Origin: Gloeopeniophorella convolvens
Taxonomy: Eukaryota; Basidiomycota; Agaricomycetes; Russulales
Length of the DNA stretch: 64,000 bases
Assembly (NCBI GenBank): GCA_022496205.1
Contig: WTXD01000030.1
Coordinates: forward strand, 275,163 to 339,162
Direction of reading: 5' to 3'
Shown one piece after another: positions 46,953 through 58,343 of this stretch. The position numbers and the translations under genes were made by a program. Position 1 is the stretch's first letter, and each line of letters starts with the position of its first letter. The notes beneath the pieces were generated by a model. The model ran no database searches. It was not told the DNA's origin and saw only the letters and a list, made by a program, of their open reading frames with translations.

Positions 46953-49900
46953 TCATGCGACCAGCGCGGCAAGCCGGCGAAGATGCGAAACATTGAGGTA
47001 CGCAGGTACGTACGTCTCGAGGCCGTTCACCTCCCGGGGTAAGGGCAGCTCGTATGGGCCCACTTCCTCCGCCTCTGGCAGCAGAAGGTGGTCATTCCGG
47101 TCGTTTATGATGACGCGTGATGCGACAATGCGCAGTATCTCGGGAGAGATGGGGTTCTGTGGTGCCGTCAACGACGCAAAATCAAAGAGCAGTGCGAAGA
47201 CCATACCTCGTAATCGGCGACGTAATAGTTCGTGCACATGCGTTGAATTTGCATAGGGCTCAACATCCAGCAGACGTCGTAGATAATCTCGATGTCCTCG
47301 GCGGATGCCTGCAAAATGTACGTGAGCTCGAGTAACGGAGGTGCCCACGGGCGTCACTGACCTTCTTGAGCTGTAGCAACTTGGTTGCCTGCATCAAGTG
47401 CTCCAATTGCAGTGTGCCCTCTGGCATGTCATGGGATTTGCACCACTCTTCTATCCGCGTGATGTTGTACTGGATTTGCATCGCTACGAGTTTCATGCGT
47501 CAGCGGGGGCCGCAGCGAAAGCGGTAAATGAAAACACACCGCGCTTCCACGAAGAGAAGTTTCTTCTCATGAGAAGGTCGTTAAAGCTCGTAACCCCAAT
47601 GAGCTTGAGGAGCTCCGTCACCACCTGCTGCACAACGCTCTCCTCCATGTAGTAACTCTTCAGGCTCTTCCAAACCTTGTTCAGCAGATTGAGGATGTCA
47701 TCCATGCTGAACGCAGGCTGGCTGTTGGAACTGAAGACGCGGTTGAACAGGCGGCCTCCGCCGTCGCTCGCGATGAAGCCCGGTAACGACTGGCTCTCGA
47801 TGAGGGCGGGAACGACCATCTTCGTAAGCTTCTTCTTAGTCTCCGTCATCCACGTGTGGTAGATGTTGTACTCCAGGCTGTCTAGATCGTGTTTCACCAC
47901 GGAGACTAGGCGCTCATAGTCGGTCCAGTCAAATGGCCGAACGGCATTTTCCTCACCAGGGCCGATGCCCTGAAGCATGTCTGACTCCGCCACGCAGATG
48001 AAGGAGAGCATCTCGTGGACGTTTGACAACCAGAAGATGCCGGGGATGATTGCGTCCTCGCCAGTAAAGGTCTAACGAATGATCAGATGGAGATAGTACC
48101 TATGAAGATAGGGGCACTGACCATCACATGGGCTTGAATGGTCTGCATAACGTTCGCCAGGAATCGTTCGCTCTCGGGTATCAAGCCATACTTCCACATC
48201 TCGTTGGTGACCAGACTGATGAGGTTCGCGGGGAACAAGATCTCCTTGACAGCCGATGGGTTCGTCAGACTGGGCAAAGGAATCTTGAGGCCCTTGACGA
48301 GGCCCTCCAGGACATCCTCGTCTAGGTTGCGGATATCCTGGAGGAGACGGATCTTCTCCTCTGCGGGGTCATCGTATATGTCCGACAGGCCGTTTGCGCC
48401 ACGGAAGCGCGGCATGCCTTCTTCGCCATTGTAAGCCACGGAGACTGCGCGGGGGTTCGCGGCCTGGGTGCGCTTCGCAAACGACATGAGCTCGTCGACG
48501 GACGTGCGGTTGTCATTCGGGGCCAGTGCGTAAACGCCAGCGGAACTGTGTCTCCGCTGGTGCCGTCCCGCGGATTGAAGACCGTTCGCGACATGAGCCT
48601 CTTCCGGCGTGACAGGCTCCACATGGCGGAGTGCTGGTGCGAATGTAGGAGACACGGGTGGGTCGCGAGAACCACGCGTGAGGGAATTGAGGGCGTGTGC
48701 GCGATTGAGCTGCTCGCGCAGACTGCTGACCTCGTTCTTGAGGGTGAGGATGACGGAACTGTCTTCAGCGGTGCGAATGGGCATGTTGTCAATCTGCTTC
48801 GTCTGTGCTTCGAGTTCGGCGGCCTGGCGGGCAACTTCCTCTTCCAGAGTGCGAATGGTCTGCTCGCGCTCATGGACGATGGAAATTTGTTCCTCAAGAC
48901 GCTTCTCGGTGGCTTCCTTCTGGCGGAGGAGCTCATCGCGCCGGGAGACCTCTGCCTGGGAAGCCGCCAGGTCTACTGTGAGCTGTTTGGCACGTGCGTC
49001 GACATCCTCGTGCCGTGACATCCATGTCTTGAGCTGGGCTTCGATTGTGGCAAGCTGAGCGGCAATCTCCTTCTTCTCCTCTGTCCGCTTCTGCAAATTC
49101 TGGGTGAGCTCGACGACCTTGTTCTCAAGGCGGTAAGAGATCTCCTTGAACTTGGAGACCGAGCGAGCCTCGAGTTTGAGTGTCTTGAGTTGTTTACGCG
49201 CCAACCGCCTGCGAATGCAGGATTGCAGATAGATGACATGTTTGACGTCTGCACGATAGGTTCTTCGAAAGAGACTGACAGGATGCCGTTAGTACACATC
49301 ATGCGGCTGCACTGACAGTGACGTACACTCCGCGGAACAACCGCTGCAACAGGGTGGTCGCATGGCCTTGTCGACGCTCCTTGAATGCGCGACGGGCCTG
49401 AGCACCCCGGATCCCTAAGCGTAGCCTCGGTTTGAATCCTAGCGAGAGAAGTACGGAGTGGCCACGTACTGCTCTGGAATAAGACAACCCCTGCCCGGAC
49501 GTCCAAGAATCGCTTCCGTTGGATGAACGTCCGTGCAACCCTCTGAAACCGGATCGCAGCAGTCTCCCGACGAACATAAGCCACGAAACGCTTGGCCAGG
49601 ATGCCGCGCCACCATGTCTGAATCTTGATGGCAGCGCCCCGCATCTCGCGGTAGCGCTTGACAGCCATGTGCCGCCGCATGTTCTTCTGGACGACAGTGA
49701 CCATCGCGTTGAGTCGGTCTGAACGCAGGGTCTCTAAAGCAGCAAGCATGCCAGCACGGAAGAATATCTTCGTCTTGCCATTCTGGTACTTGTCGGGGTC
49801 GTTAATCGTCTTGTCTAGAATGAGCGAACAGAGCGCATTCAGTTCCATTTTCTGGATCATCGGGCCCCATTGAGACGAAGAAACGAGCATGTAGTACCTG

Positions 49901-52565
49901 CGCAATGTGAGCTTTGCGCATCAGATACGGTAAGGGTCACGAACCGTTCGGCGAATTCCTCATATGTCCAACGCGTGGGGTATCCCGCACAGCTGATGCG
50001 AATAGTCTCGAGTACACCACAAGCACGGAGCTGGCTCAATACTTGTTGGGGTACGAACTTCCAGGCTTCCTTCTGCTCGTTCGGCTTGATGCAACGAATA
50101 TAATGGACGTTCGTTATGCTGAGCGTGTCCATCAAATTACTCAAGGAGGCCTTGAAGATCGAGGCTTGCGTGGGTTTGCGCACGGCCGCGCCAGGGCGTC
50201 TAGGGCCTGCTGCAGAGTTGACCAAGGAAGTGCGCCCTGGGTCAGGAATGAGAGATTGCCGGCGAGACGCGCCGCTGGTGTCCGAGACGGCAGGAGAGTT
50301 GGGCATAGGGCTTTCTGGGGGCTTGGTCGATGCCAGAGCGGCGTCAAGGACCTCGCGGAGGAAGGGGTTCTTCGTTGACGCAAGAAGGTTCATGTGCTCG
50401 TCCGGTACAGTGTCGCGGTTCTTCTCCAAGAAGCCCACGGCCTCGTAGGTGACATCAAGAGCATAGTGAGCAATGGTGAAGGCAGTGTTGCCGAAACGAG
50501 GTTTCTTGAAGACAGTCTTCGTCTCCGGCTTCGAGATCTGAGCATACAACTTCTGGAGGAATGTTGCATCCGTGCCCGATGGGAGACGCGACTCTTCATC
50601 CAGAAGTGCCAGCACACCAAGCTTGCCTTCTATGACATCGATGCAAGGCTGGTTGTCCGAAAACTCGATGAAGGTCCAGTTAATCTCTTCCTTCACGTAC
50701 TCTTCTTGCTCCAATTTGAAGACGTGCGCATTGAACTGTACAGTTTATCAGACCCCGAATCTATCTAATGAAACGGTTTGGGACTGACCTCCTGCTGCAG
50801 CTTCTCGTTTGCGTAGTTGATGCTGAATTGTTCGAACGAGTTCTGACAGCCGAGAGCATCAGTAACTGCATCAACAACCGCACTACACGCTTGCCTTCTG
50901 GAAGTGCTCAAAGCCGTAGATATCCAAGACACCGATGAACATTTCGGCACGTCTTTCCGCCTCGCCGTTCTCTCCGGCCAAACTTTCGTTGACGATGTTG
51001 ACGAGCCACTCGAAGAGACACACGTATACGAACTTCGCGACGGAATCACGGACAACGGTTGCCTGCGCTCCATTGAGAGACGTGACGATCTTCTCGGAAC
51101 GTGTGGTGATCTGCTTCTTGATGGTCCACTTCTTGAACTCGGCCTTGTCGATGCCCAAGAAGCGAGTGGCCAGCAGGAGCTCGGGGTCATCATCATCTAT
51201 CGCGGCGTCGGACCGGATTTGCGTAACCTTGACGTTGCCGAGGTGGAGGAGGGAGGAAAGGAGACGGAAGACAGCCCATTGCTTCTCAACGGAGATACCA
51301 ATGGTGGAAAGAGCATGCTGGGTTGCGCGGAACTCCTCTGCATCATCCACACCGGGAATAGGTGTGGACTGTGGGCCACCTTGCTTCAGATAGTGGAATT
51401 TGTTGATGTCAGTGTCCAACCCGAGATCTTTGCGTTCCTTCAGCGGTGCGCCAGCGCAGAGTTGATAGAAGATATGGTAATTCCGCTCCGTTAAGGGTTG
51501 AAACACGATGCGGGAACGTTCCAGGAGGTATGTGCGAATCCTTGCGCCAACGATCTCTTGCTTCCCATCGAAGAGGATCTATGTGAAGAGATTCGCTTGC
51601 GGTCCACACCAAACAGGCATGGCACGAACCTGAATGTACTTGCCGAATCGAGATGAATTATCATTACGCGTGGTCTTCGCATTACCGAATGCTTCCAAGA
51701 CGGGGTTGGTAGCAAGGATTTGGCGTTCGACCTCACTTGACTCGTCTAAGGAAGTCTTTGTTTTCGATTTGGCGTGCGAGTCTGGAGGATTAATAGATGC
51801 AAGATAACGCATGATATACTTGGCCTATGGAACACTTAGCGACGTTCGCAAGGCGCTCTTGATGAAACACTCACCGATTCAGTTTTGCCGGCACCACTGA
51901 AATACATTGATCAATCAAGCCAACAATCGTGATGAACGACGCACCTCTCTCCCGAGACGATAATTGTCTGACCAGTGCCCTCCTTCCTCATGGCAGTATA
52001 CGCATCCTCCGCGATGGCGAACAGATGAGGCTCGAGCTCGCCTCGCCGCCGTCCGCTGTATGCCTGGATGATTTCGGGGCCATACTGGGTGACGCGTTGG
52101 AAAGGGTTCATGGCAATAAGGACAATGCCACTGTATGTGTAGATACTATGCTGGGCATAGCGGTTTCGAATGGTGTGAAGGACTGTAGGAGCATTGAGAG
52201 TGGTGGCTAAGATCAATGCGGTGCTAACGCACCTGAGGGCTCATTAAGATGGGATAGTGTAGCAAGGTCGTCAGCCGTCTCCAGTAAAGGAGGGTTTCGT
52301 AACGGTGGTAGGTCATCTTGGCCATCCCTAATAGCCTTGACGGTGGTATCGATAGAGATTTCCTGCAAGTGACATCAACGTATGTTAGGGCATGTCTCAG
52401 AGGAAAAGAGACGCGCGGACCCACCTTGCCTCGCTCGTCGACGAAGGCGAGTTTGATCTTGTCGTCTGCTCCCCTGGCGACGTTGGTGACCTCAGCGGAT
52501 ATCCATCCCTGTTCCTTGTCGGTGAACCAGACCCTGGTTCCCCTGCTGTAGATGTTTTCTGCCAT
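46953..52565 (-). CDS. Class V myosin heavy chain
   Basis: Actin motor that carries secretory vesicles and organelles to the hyphal tip (Myo2/MyoE-like). The start at 52565 gives [20 protein letters not shown] (SH3-like). The motor has Walker A split by an intron (VSGE | SGAGKTES at about 51874-51900), [20 protein letters not shown] with FGKYI (switch I), DIYGFEHF (switch II region), and the actin-binding [21 protein letters not shown] neck of IQ motifs ([49 protein letters not shown]) leads to a long coiled coil (about 48700-49200) and a linker. The globular DIL tail includes [20 protein letters not shown] and [20 protein letters not shown]. Stop 46953-46955. At least twelve introns. Confidence 0.95.
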
Positions 52566-52789
52566 GGGCCAGGCGGTCGTCGTGAAGATGCTCTTCTGCC
52601 ATTCCTGGCCATCCATTACTTCTGTTCCCACGGACACATGATCCCCACGCAAGAGCCCGGCGCGCTGGCGCAGTGTTCGACCCGCTCAAGCTCAGCCAGC
52701 GCTGCGGCCAGTGGCCTACAGCATGTCATGCTCCAACTACAGTATAGACTTCTCTCCGTTCTCGACCATCATCGAATCCATGACATAAA
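52566..52789. promoter_or_regulatory. Divergent myosin V / DUF2421 promoter, 224 bp
   Basis: Start codons of the myosin gene (-) and the transporter-like gene (+) are 224 bp apart, so the genes share a promoter region. I see no TATA box. Confidence 0.45.
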
Positions 52790-55700
52790 ATGTCCCATCG
52801 ACTTCCCGTTGTGTGGAATAGCCTCTCTTGCTTCTTCACCCGTCGTGTCCTAGCGCGCCTGCTCACGACCTTTTTGTGCTGCGTCGTCCTAGTGATCAGA
52901 CCCTGGTCCCGTTTCGGAGGTCCATCCGCTTTCCTCCTTCTGACGCTCAAAGAGCTCGTCTTTTCGGCTCAAGAAAACCTCGCCCAGCATGTAGAGGCCA
53001 CTGTCTTGAACATCATGGGTGCCCTTTTAGGCATTGGCCTTTCCACCATGGCGAGGTACCTTGCTTCTCTGCCCCCGGACGGTACCGCGTCGTCGAGGGT
53101 CATCCCAGCTGTATTCTTAATAACAATAACCTCTTTGGGTGAGCACCTCACGCCGTAGTAACTGGATCCAGTCGTCTGACTATCCTGACGACGTGTCAGC
53201 TGGCTACGCGAAAAGTCGGCTGCCCCGACTCCAACTCTCTGCCCGTATATCATGCTTTGTATCTATATGGATATTGACCACAAACGCTGGTATCTCGAGT
53301 GTCAGTGCATGTAGAACACACGATACGCCTTCGTTGACTGAAGCGTCCATAAGCAGGGGTCCGTACATGCTGCCACATACTTCGTCTGGATCACATTGTC
53401 GGCCGCGACCGTCAGCCTGTTCAGCAACATGTTACTTTTGCGATGGTTTTCCACGCATTTTGCACGCAAGGTCGCCGATGCCTTCTCAAAACTTCATCAA
53501 TGTCTTAGCATTGCCTTGGAAGTCCTCGAGGCCAAGTCCAAGGAAGAGAGCCTTCATCCGGACTCCATTTCTCGACAGGAAAAGTTACTTAATGAACTCC
53601 TTGCTGAGTCGGTGCAACTCGACTCGGCCTATTCTATCGCAGCCTTCGAGCTCCGACTAGGCCGAATAAGCGGTACCCATGTTTCCCTGTACTTCTCGAG
53701 ATTCTCTGACGCTTAGGCGCCCAGTCGAATCCATCAAGCCGCTCATCGGAGTTGTAGAAAACACTCGTCGCGAACTATCATGGGGTACTTCGCGCATTAA
53801 AAAGGACAGTGGTACCGGGGTGCCACTTTCCATCACAACACCTGCTGTAGACCTCGGGGGGGCACTCATAGAATCCATGAAATATGTCGAAGAGGCGATC
53901 CTGTTCATATTCGAGCACACGCCCCACCCACCGGTATCTACAGGAGAGAAGGACTCGTTGGATGGACTTCTGCACCGCCTTGACCAGGCTCGTGACACTG
54001 CGAGGAATGAACTGGCTGAGCTGCTCGAGCACGTCCACGAGAATACTAGCAATGTGCAGGGCGTCGGGGCGTCCGCAAAACCCCCGGACCACGCTCTCTT
54101 CTTTGTCTCTCTAATCGAGGTATGTACTCCCGGGAGTGGAGGCACGCTTCACCATCGTTGAGCTGCAATCCAGATGGCCGATGAGGTCCGCAACGCGCTG
54201 CTCGTCGCCGACAAGATCCTAGCACAGTACGACACGTCGCGCACGCGCCTCTGGTACCCACGCCTCTCCTGGGCCTGGCTCGGCGCCGCGCCGCCCACGA
54301 TCGTCGACGATGACGGCACGCTGCCAGACTACAACGACCCGGAGCGGTTCGAAGACGAGCACCGGATGAGCATGGCCGAGGCCCGCGAGGGCCTGTCCGA
54401 GCGCGCGCGGCGGCGCGAGGCCGACTCGATCACGCTCGCGTCGCTGATGCCCGCCGCGAAGCCGGCGCCCGCGGCGCGGCGCCTCTTGCGCGTGCGCGAC
54501 TCGGTGCTCCCCGGCCCGCGGGTCATCCGTGCGCGGCTGCTGCTCGCCACGCTGGTGCGCGCCATTGCGCACTCAAGCCACCTCCAGCATGCGATCAAGA
54601 ACGCGATCGGCGTCGCGCTCCTGAGCCTGCCTGCGTTTCTGCCGACGGGCAGCCCGGGTGAGTGTGAAATTGCCTACGCGCTCGCTTGCGCGCCTCATGG
54701 TCGTCCGAAGGTCAACGATGGTTCGTGCATGTGCATGGTCAATGGATGATCATCAGCTACGTGTGGGTGCTCGAGACGAACACCGGGGCAACGTGGCGCG
54801 TTGCGTATCTTCGCATCGTGCGTGCGCCACTTGTTTCCGGGAATCGTGCTAACATGCAGTACTCAGGCCGGTACAATCTTGGGTGCTGTGTATGCGTACA
54901 TCGTGAGCGGTTCTGCTCGTGGTCGACCGCGCTGTGACCCAGACGCAAACTCCAGACATGGTTGATCTGCCACACAAATCCGTATGGCATCGTGACACTG
55001 GTGACGGTTCGTGCAGGCCCTCATCTGCAGCCTGTGGTTTCTTCTGAATTAGACTTCAGTTTGCGGACGTTCCGATTAGCTGGTTGATCACCAGGACGGA
55101 TGTATCATCCCTGGGTGTTGTTGCGTAAGTGAATATGCTAATCTGTTCGTTTTCGTGTCAGTGCCATTGTTGACCATCATGAGGATAGGTCTGTGACGTT
55201 GCCACCCATCGTGTTTGCTCGATATCTCAGTCCCAGTACGAATACCTCGATCATACGTACGTTCCTTTTCCAGTTTCTGTACTACTTCTGACGTGCGCTC
55301 CGTACAGTTCTTGCCGTTTGGAGGGCTGTCATGATTACTGCCGGGGTACTGGCAGCACTGATTATGAACACATTTGTCTTTCCACGACACTGCAGAGTGA
55401 GGTCATGCCTGCGGCGTACGCGAACTAATACTCACTCAGCAACATCAATATTAGGTCCTGTTCTTGCGGAATACAAGCCGTACCCTCAGCCTCCTCAGCC
55501 AATTATACCTAACTCTCGGAAGGCACGTTCTCCAGACAAGTATATCGCAGCCCTCCGATGTAATGATGACACAGGGAACTATTCCAACGCGGCCGCGCAT
55601 TTACCCACCACGACCGACGCCGCACACTCAAGCTCGAGCTCGAGACCCGCAACTCCCTCATCCGCCTCTCCCGCCTCGTCTCGGCGCTGCAGAACGAGAT

Positions 55701-56326
55701 GAGCCTGCTTCCGGTGCGTGAAGCTCGACCCCTCACAGCCCCACTAGACCCCGACGCAGCCCCGCCAGAAACCGATGATCCAGTACCACAACACGATCAG
55801 CCTGATGCAGGCCATGCTCGACACCATGACCGGCCTGCGCAAGATCAGAGAGCACATCCCCGTCCCAGAAACGGTGACCAAGCTCATCAAAGAACGGCGC
55901 GAGTTCGTGCGTGCCCTCCCTCCCGCCCCAATCCGAGCTGCAAACCGGCTGACAGACACTTGCCAGGTCTCGTGCGTGTGCGTCTCGCTCTACGCAGGCG
56001 AGCACGCGTTCCGCGCCCGCCAGCCGCTGCCGCAGTTCCTCCCGTCCGCACGGCACGCGCGGCGCGTGCTCGTCGCGCGCATCGCAGCGGCGGTGCGCCG
56101 CGCGCCGGCGCCGCTCGGGCTCGCGGGCGTGTACGCCGCGGCGGAGGCGGAGGTGCTCGCGCACCTCGTCGAGACGCTCGAGGGGCTGCTCAACGTCTGC
56201 CGCGCGCTGTTCGGCACCGCGGCGTGGCTGACGGAGGGCCCGCGCCACGCGGGGTCGGTGGCGGTGGCGGCGGGCACGGCGCCCGCGGACGACGGGACGC
56301 TGCACGAATGGGACGGGGTGCTGTAG
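52790..56326 (+). CDS. FUSC/ALMT-like membrane protein with DUF2421
   Basis: Large multipass protein of the fungal 'brefeldin A-sensitivity/DUF2421' family, related to fusaric-acid-resistance and aluminium-activated-malate-type transporters. The start at 52790 gives MSHRLPVVWNSLSCFFTRRV. The N-terminal helices include LLTTFLCCVVLVIRPWSRF, IPAVFLITITS and VSLFSNMLLLRW. A long helical cytosolic middle (ADAFSKLHQCLSIALEVLEA, AVDLGGALIESMKYVEEAIL, ARNELAELLEHVHENTS) is followed by a second membrane block (HLQHAIKNAIGVALLSLPAF, WMIISYVWVLETNTGATWRV, GTILGAVYAYI, AVMITAGVLAALIMNTFVFP). The C-terminal DUF2421 region ends DDGTLHEWDGVL at 56326. Many introns, and several exon joins near 53150-53400 and 54660-55400 are unresolved. 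A retrotransposon LTR begins 77 bp after the stop. Confidence 0.78.
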
Positions 56327-56402
56327 GATGGGTTGGGGAAGGCCGCACTGTGGACGGTGTGCGGTCGTGTACGATACTGTACCCGTCCATCTGATGGCTG
56401 CA

Positions 56403-56923
56403 TGTAACGTTCGTGCGCGACTCAGGTTCGGGCGTCGAATCGTCGTCGCTGGGCACGGACGGTTCGGGTTCGCGTCGGGGCTCCCAGTCGGGACTTGCTG
56501 CGACGAAGGGTTCTGTTGGAGTCAGAGTCGTGGATCCGCGTGGATCCTCTTCGATGGGCTGGGACGTGGTGACGATAGGCGACCAATCGGGTCGCTCGGA
56601 CTGAGGATAGAGGAGAGAAGGGACTCGTATTCGCGCTGTAGCTACTGTACTGGAGAATACAGGAGGACAAGCTTAAGTCTACAGAGCGAGCGAGCTTGTC
56701 CTTAAATACTCGACGAGGCACAGCCATATCGTACAGAGAGGTTTGCATAAGGCAAGGAGAGGGATCCTTGTAGTCGTAAACGAGGCGCGAGGAGTCAAAG
56801 AGGCGATGCGGCGCAAGGGAACGAGGAGACGAGACGAGCGGCGCGGCGCGAGAACGAGGCGCGTACCGTACGAAAAAGGAAAGAGATAAAGAAAATAGTA
56901 GGGCAGTACGTAGAGCCGTAACA
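56403..56923 (-). repeat. 3' LTR of the retrotransposon (521 bp)
   Basis: On the plus strand it begins TGTAACGTTCGTGCGCGAC and ends GAGCCGTAACA, i.e. TG..CA with short imperfect terminal inversion. It contains the same TATA-like TATTTAA (minus strand, 56708-56702) and the same R-start candidate AAGCTTGTCCT (minus strand, 56674-56664) as the 5' LTR. Confidence 0.92.
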
Positions 56924-56937
56924 TTACCCCCGCTTTA
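56924..56937 (-). other. Polypurine tract of the retrotransposon
   Basis: On the minus strand TAAAGCGGGGGTAA directly precedes the 3' LTR. It is the expected primer site for plus-strand DNA synthesis. Confidence 0.75.
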
Positions 56938-56955
56938 GGATGAAAGCCCCAGCTT

Positions 56956-58275
56956 TCAGAGATCGAGGTGAGGAGGGACCCCGTGCGTGATGACGGCCGT
57001 GCTGTCCCTCATCGGATAAGGGTCGTGGCGACGGCGAGGCGTTCCTCGCTCGTTACTGGGCGCGGCCGAGTGGTTCGACCTGACCGATCCGCTGCTAGAG
57101 CTAGAGCTCGCACGGGCGCGAGTGCGATTGAGACGTCGGTGGCCGGTGGTGACATAGACGTTGTCCAGGTGGGCGCGGTGGACAAGATCCGCGTTTTCGA
57201 GTCTGACCACGACTGGGTCGACGTCGCGGGCGAGGCGATAGCGTCGCTCTTGTAGTGCGTTGACCTCGTTGTCGATTGCCCGGATTTGGCGGTGAAAGGT
57301 TTGGAGACGGTGGATGTCTCCCGTAACACCGGGGTCAGCGAGCTGGCGGATGCGACTCATCATGTGGGGCTCGGACGCTACGAGGTCCGAGTAGAAATCC
57401 GCGCGTAAGGCGGTCTGGATGCCGGGGTGGGGTTCCGCGAGACACGGAACGCACACCTCGTAGGATGTGGCGGTGGCGAGCGCGAGGTAATAGGGCTCAG
57501 CGCAATCGATGAGTTTATAATAGCGGGGGCGCACTATGTCCCCGTAGGGTCCGGTGATGGTGAACTCTAGCGCGTGCTCCCCTTCGTTCTTGGTGAACCC
57601 CCTGAGTCGGGGGTCGTGCTGGAACTCTGCGATCGCCTTAGTAAGGTACCGATTGATGACCTGGTCGTCCGTCCGGTCTGCCTCGTCAAGGAGGTACTGG
57701 ACGCGTTCGTGCGGGAGGTTCAACCAGTCTTCGACCTCCTTGAGCTGGTCCAGCGCGTACTGGACGATAAGGGAGCGGAGTTCTACGGGGAAGGGATGGT
57801 CGGGGAGGTGGAGCGACATTGCTCCGATCGTGATGGTGGCGGCGCGTTGTATGAGCTTCTCCATGGCGTCGTCCTCACGGAGTATTTCTTGTTCGGCCGA
57901 CTCTCGGCGTTCACGCTCCGCGTCTGGGGTAGGAGGAGATGGCGGGACGAGGTGGGCCTCGTTGTAGGCCTGGGTTTCTTCTTCGGTCGGGACCGTGGCC
58001 TCGTGAACCTCCGCGGTGTCGTCGAAGGATGCGATATAGGCGTGCCAGGTGCTGGGGTCCGTGGCAGGAGGGGGAACGGGGAGTGGGGCGTCGGACACGG
58101 GTGTTCCGCCCGGAGAGGGGGGGGTGTCGAACGTAGTCGGGGCTTGCATGATGATCATAGGGTCGATCGTCGTAGACACGACGTAGTCGGGGGATTGGGG
58201 AATGTACGGGGGAGAGGGAGTGCGAGTCGCAGTGGACAGGGCGTCATAGTCGGTGTTGTTGAAGGTGAAAGACAT
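56956..58275 (-). CDS. Retrotransposon ORF3, unknown function, 439 aa
   Basis: Open frame between pol and the 3' LTR in the same orientation. An ATG at 58275 begins MSFTFNNTDYDALSTATRTP, 68 nt after the pol stop; the frame is also open further upstream, overlapping the pol end. Residues 1-120 are Pro/Thr/Ser-rich. Residues about 120-230 are acidic and helical (EEETQAYNEA, ERERRESAEQEILREDDAME, LRSLIVQYALDQLKEVEDWL). Residues 230-380 look folded, with YYKLIDCAEPYYLALATATS and a probable coiled coil RQIRAIDNEVNALQERRYRL. The tail is basic and Ser-rich. No signal peptide or membrane segment, so not env-like; no zinc knuckle or protease motif. A pyrimidine-rich acceptor (TTTTCGTCAG) just upstream could allow expression from a spliced RNA. 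Confidence 0.75.
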   Translation of the reverse strand: MSFTFNNTDYDALSTATRTPSPPYIPQSPDYVVSTTIDPMIIMQAPTTFDTPPSPGGTPVSDAPLPVPPPATDPSTWHAYIASFDDTAEVHEATVPTEEETQAYNEAHLVPPSPPTPDAERERRESAEQEILREDDAMEKLIQRAATITIGAMSLHLPDHPFPVELRSLIVQYALDQLKEVEDWLNLPHERVQYLLDEADRTDDQVINRYLTKAIAEFQHDPRLRGFTKNEGEHALEFTITGPYGDIVRPRYYKLIDCAEPYYLALATATSYEVCVPCLAEPHPGIQTALRADFYSDLVASEPHMMSRIRQLADPGVTGDIHRLQTFHRQIRAIDNEVNALQERRYRLARDVDPVVVRLENADLVHRAHLDNVYVTTGHRRLNRTRARASSSSSSGSVRSNHSAAPSNERGTPRRRHDPYPMRDSTAVITHGVPPHLDL

Positions 58276-58343
58276 GGTAGGAAGTGCTCGAGTTGTTGTA
58301 GACCGGGGAGTCTGACGAAAAGATGAGAAATTACCCCCCCTTT

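Noticed and set aside
56956..58275. ORF3 as an env-like glycoprotein
   Set aside because: There is no signal peptide, hydrophobic membrane segment, furin-like site or Cys-rich ectodomain.
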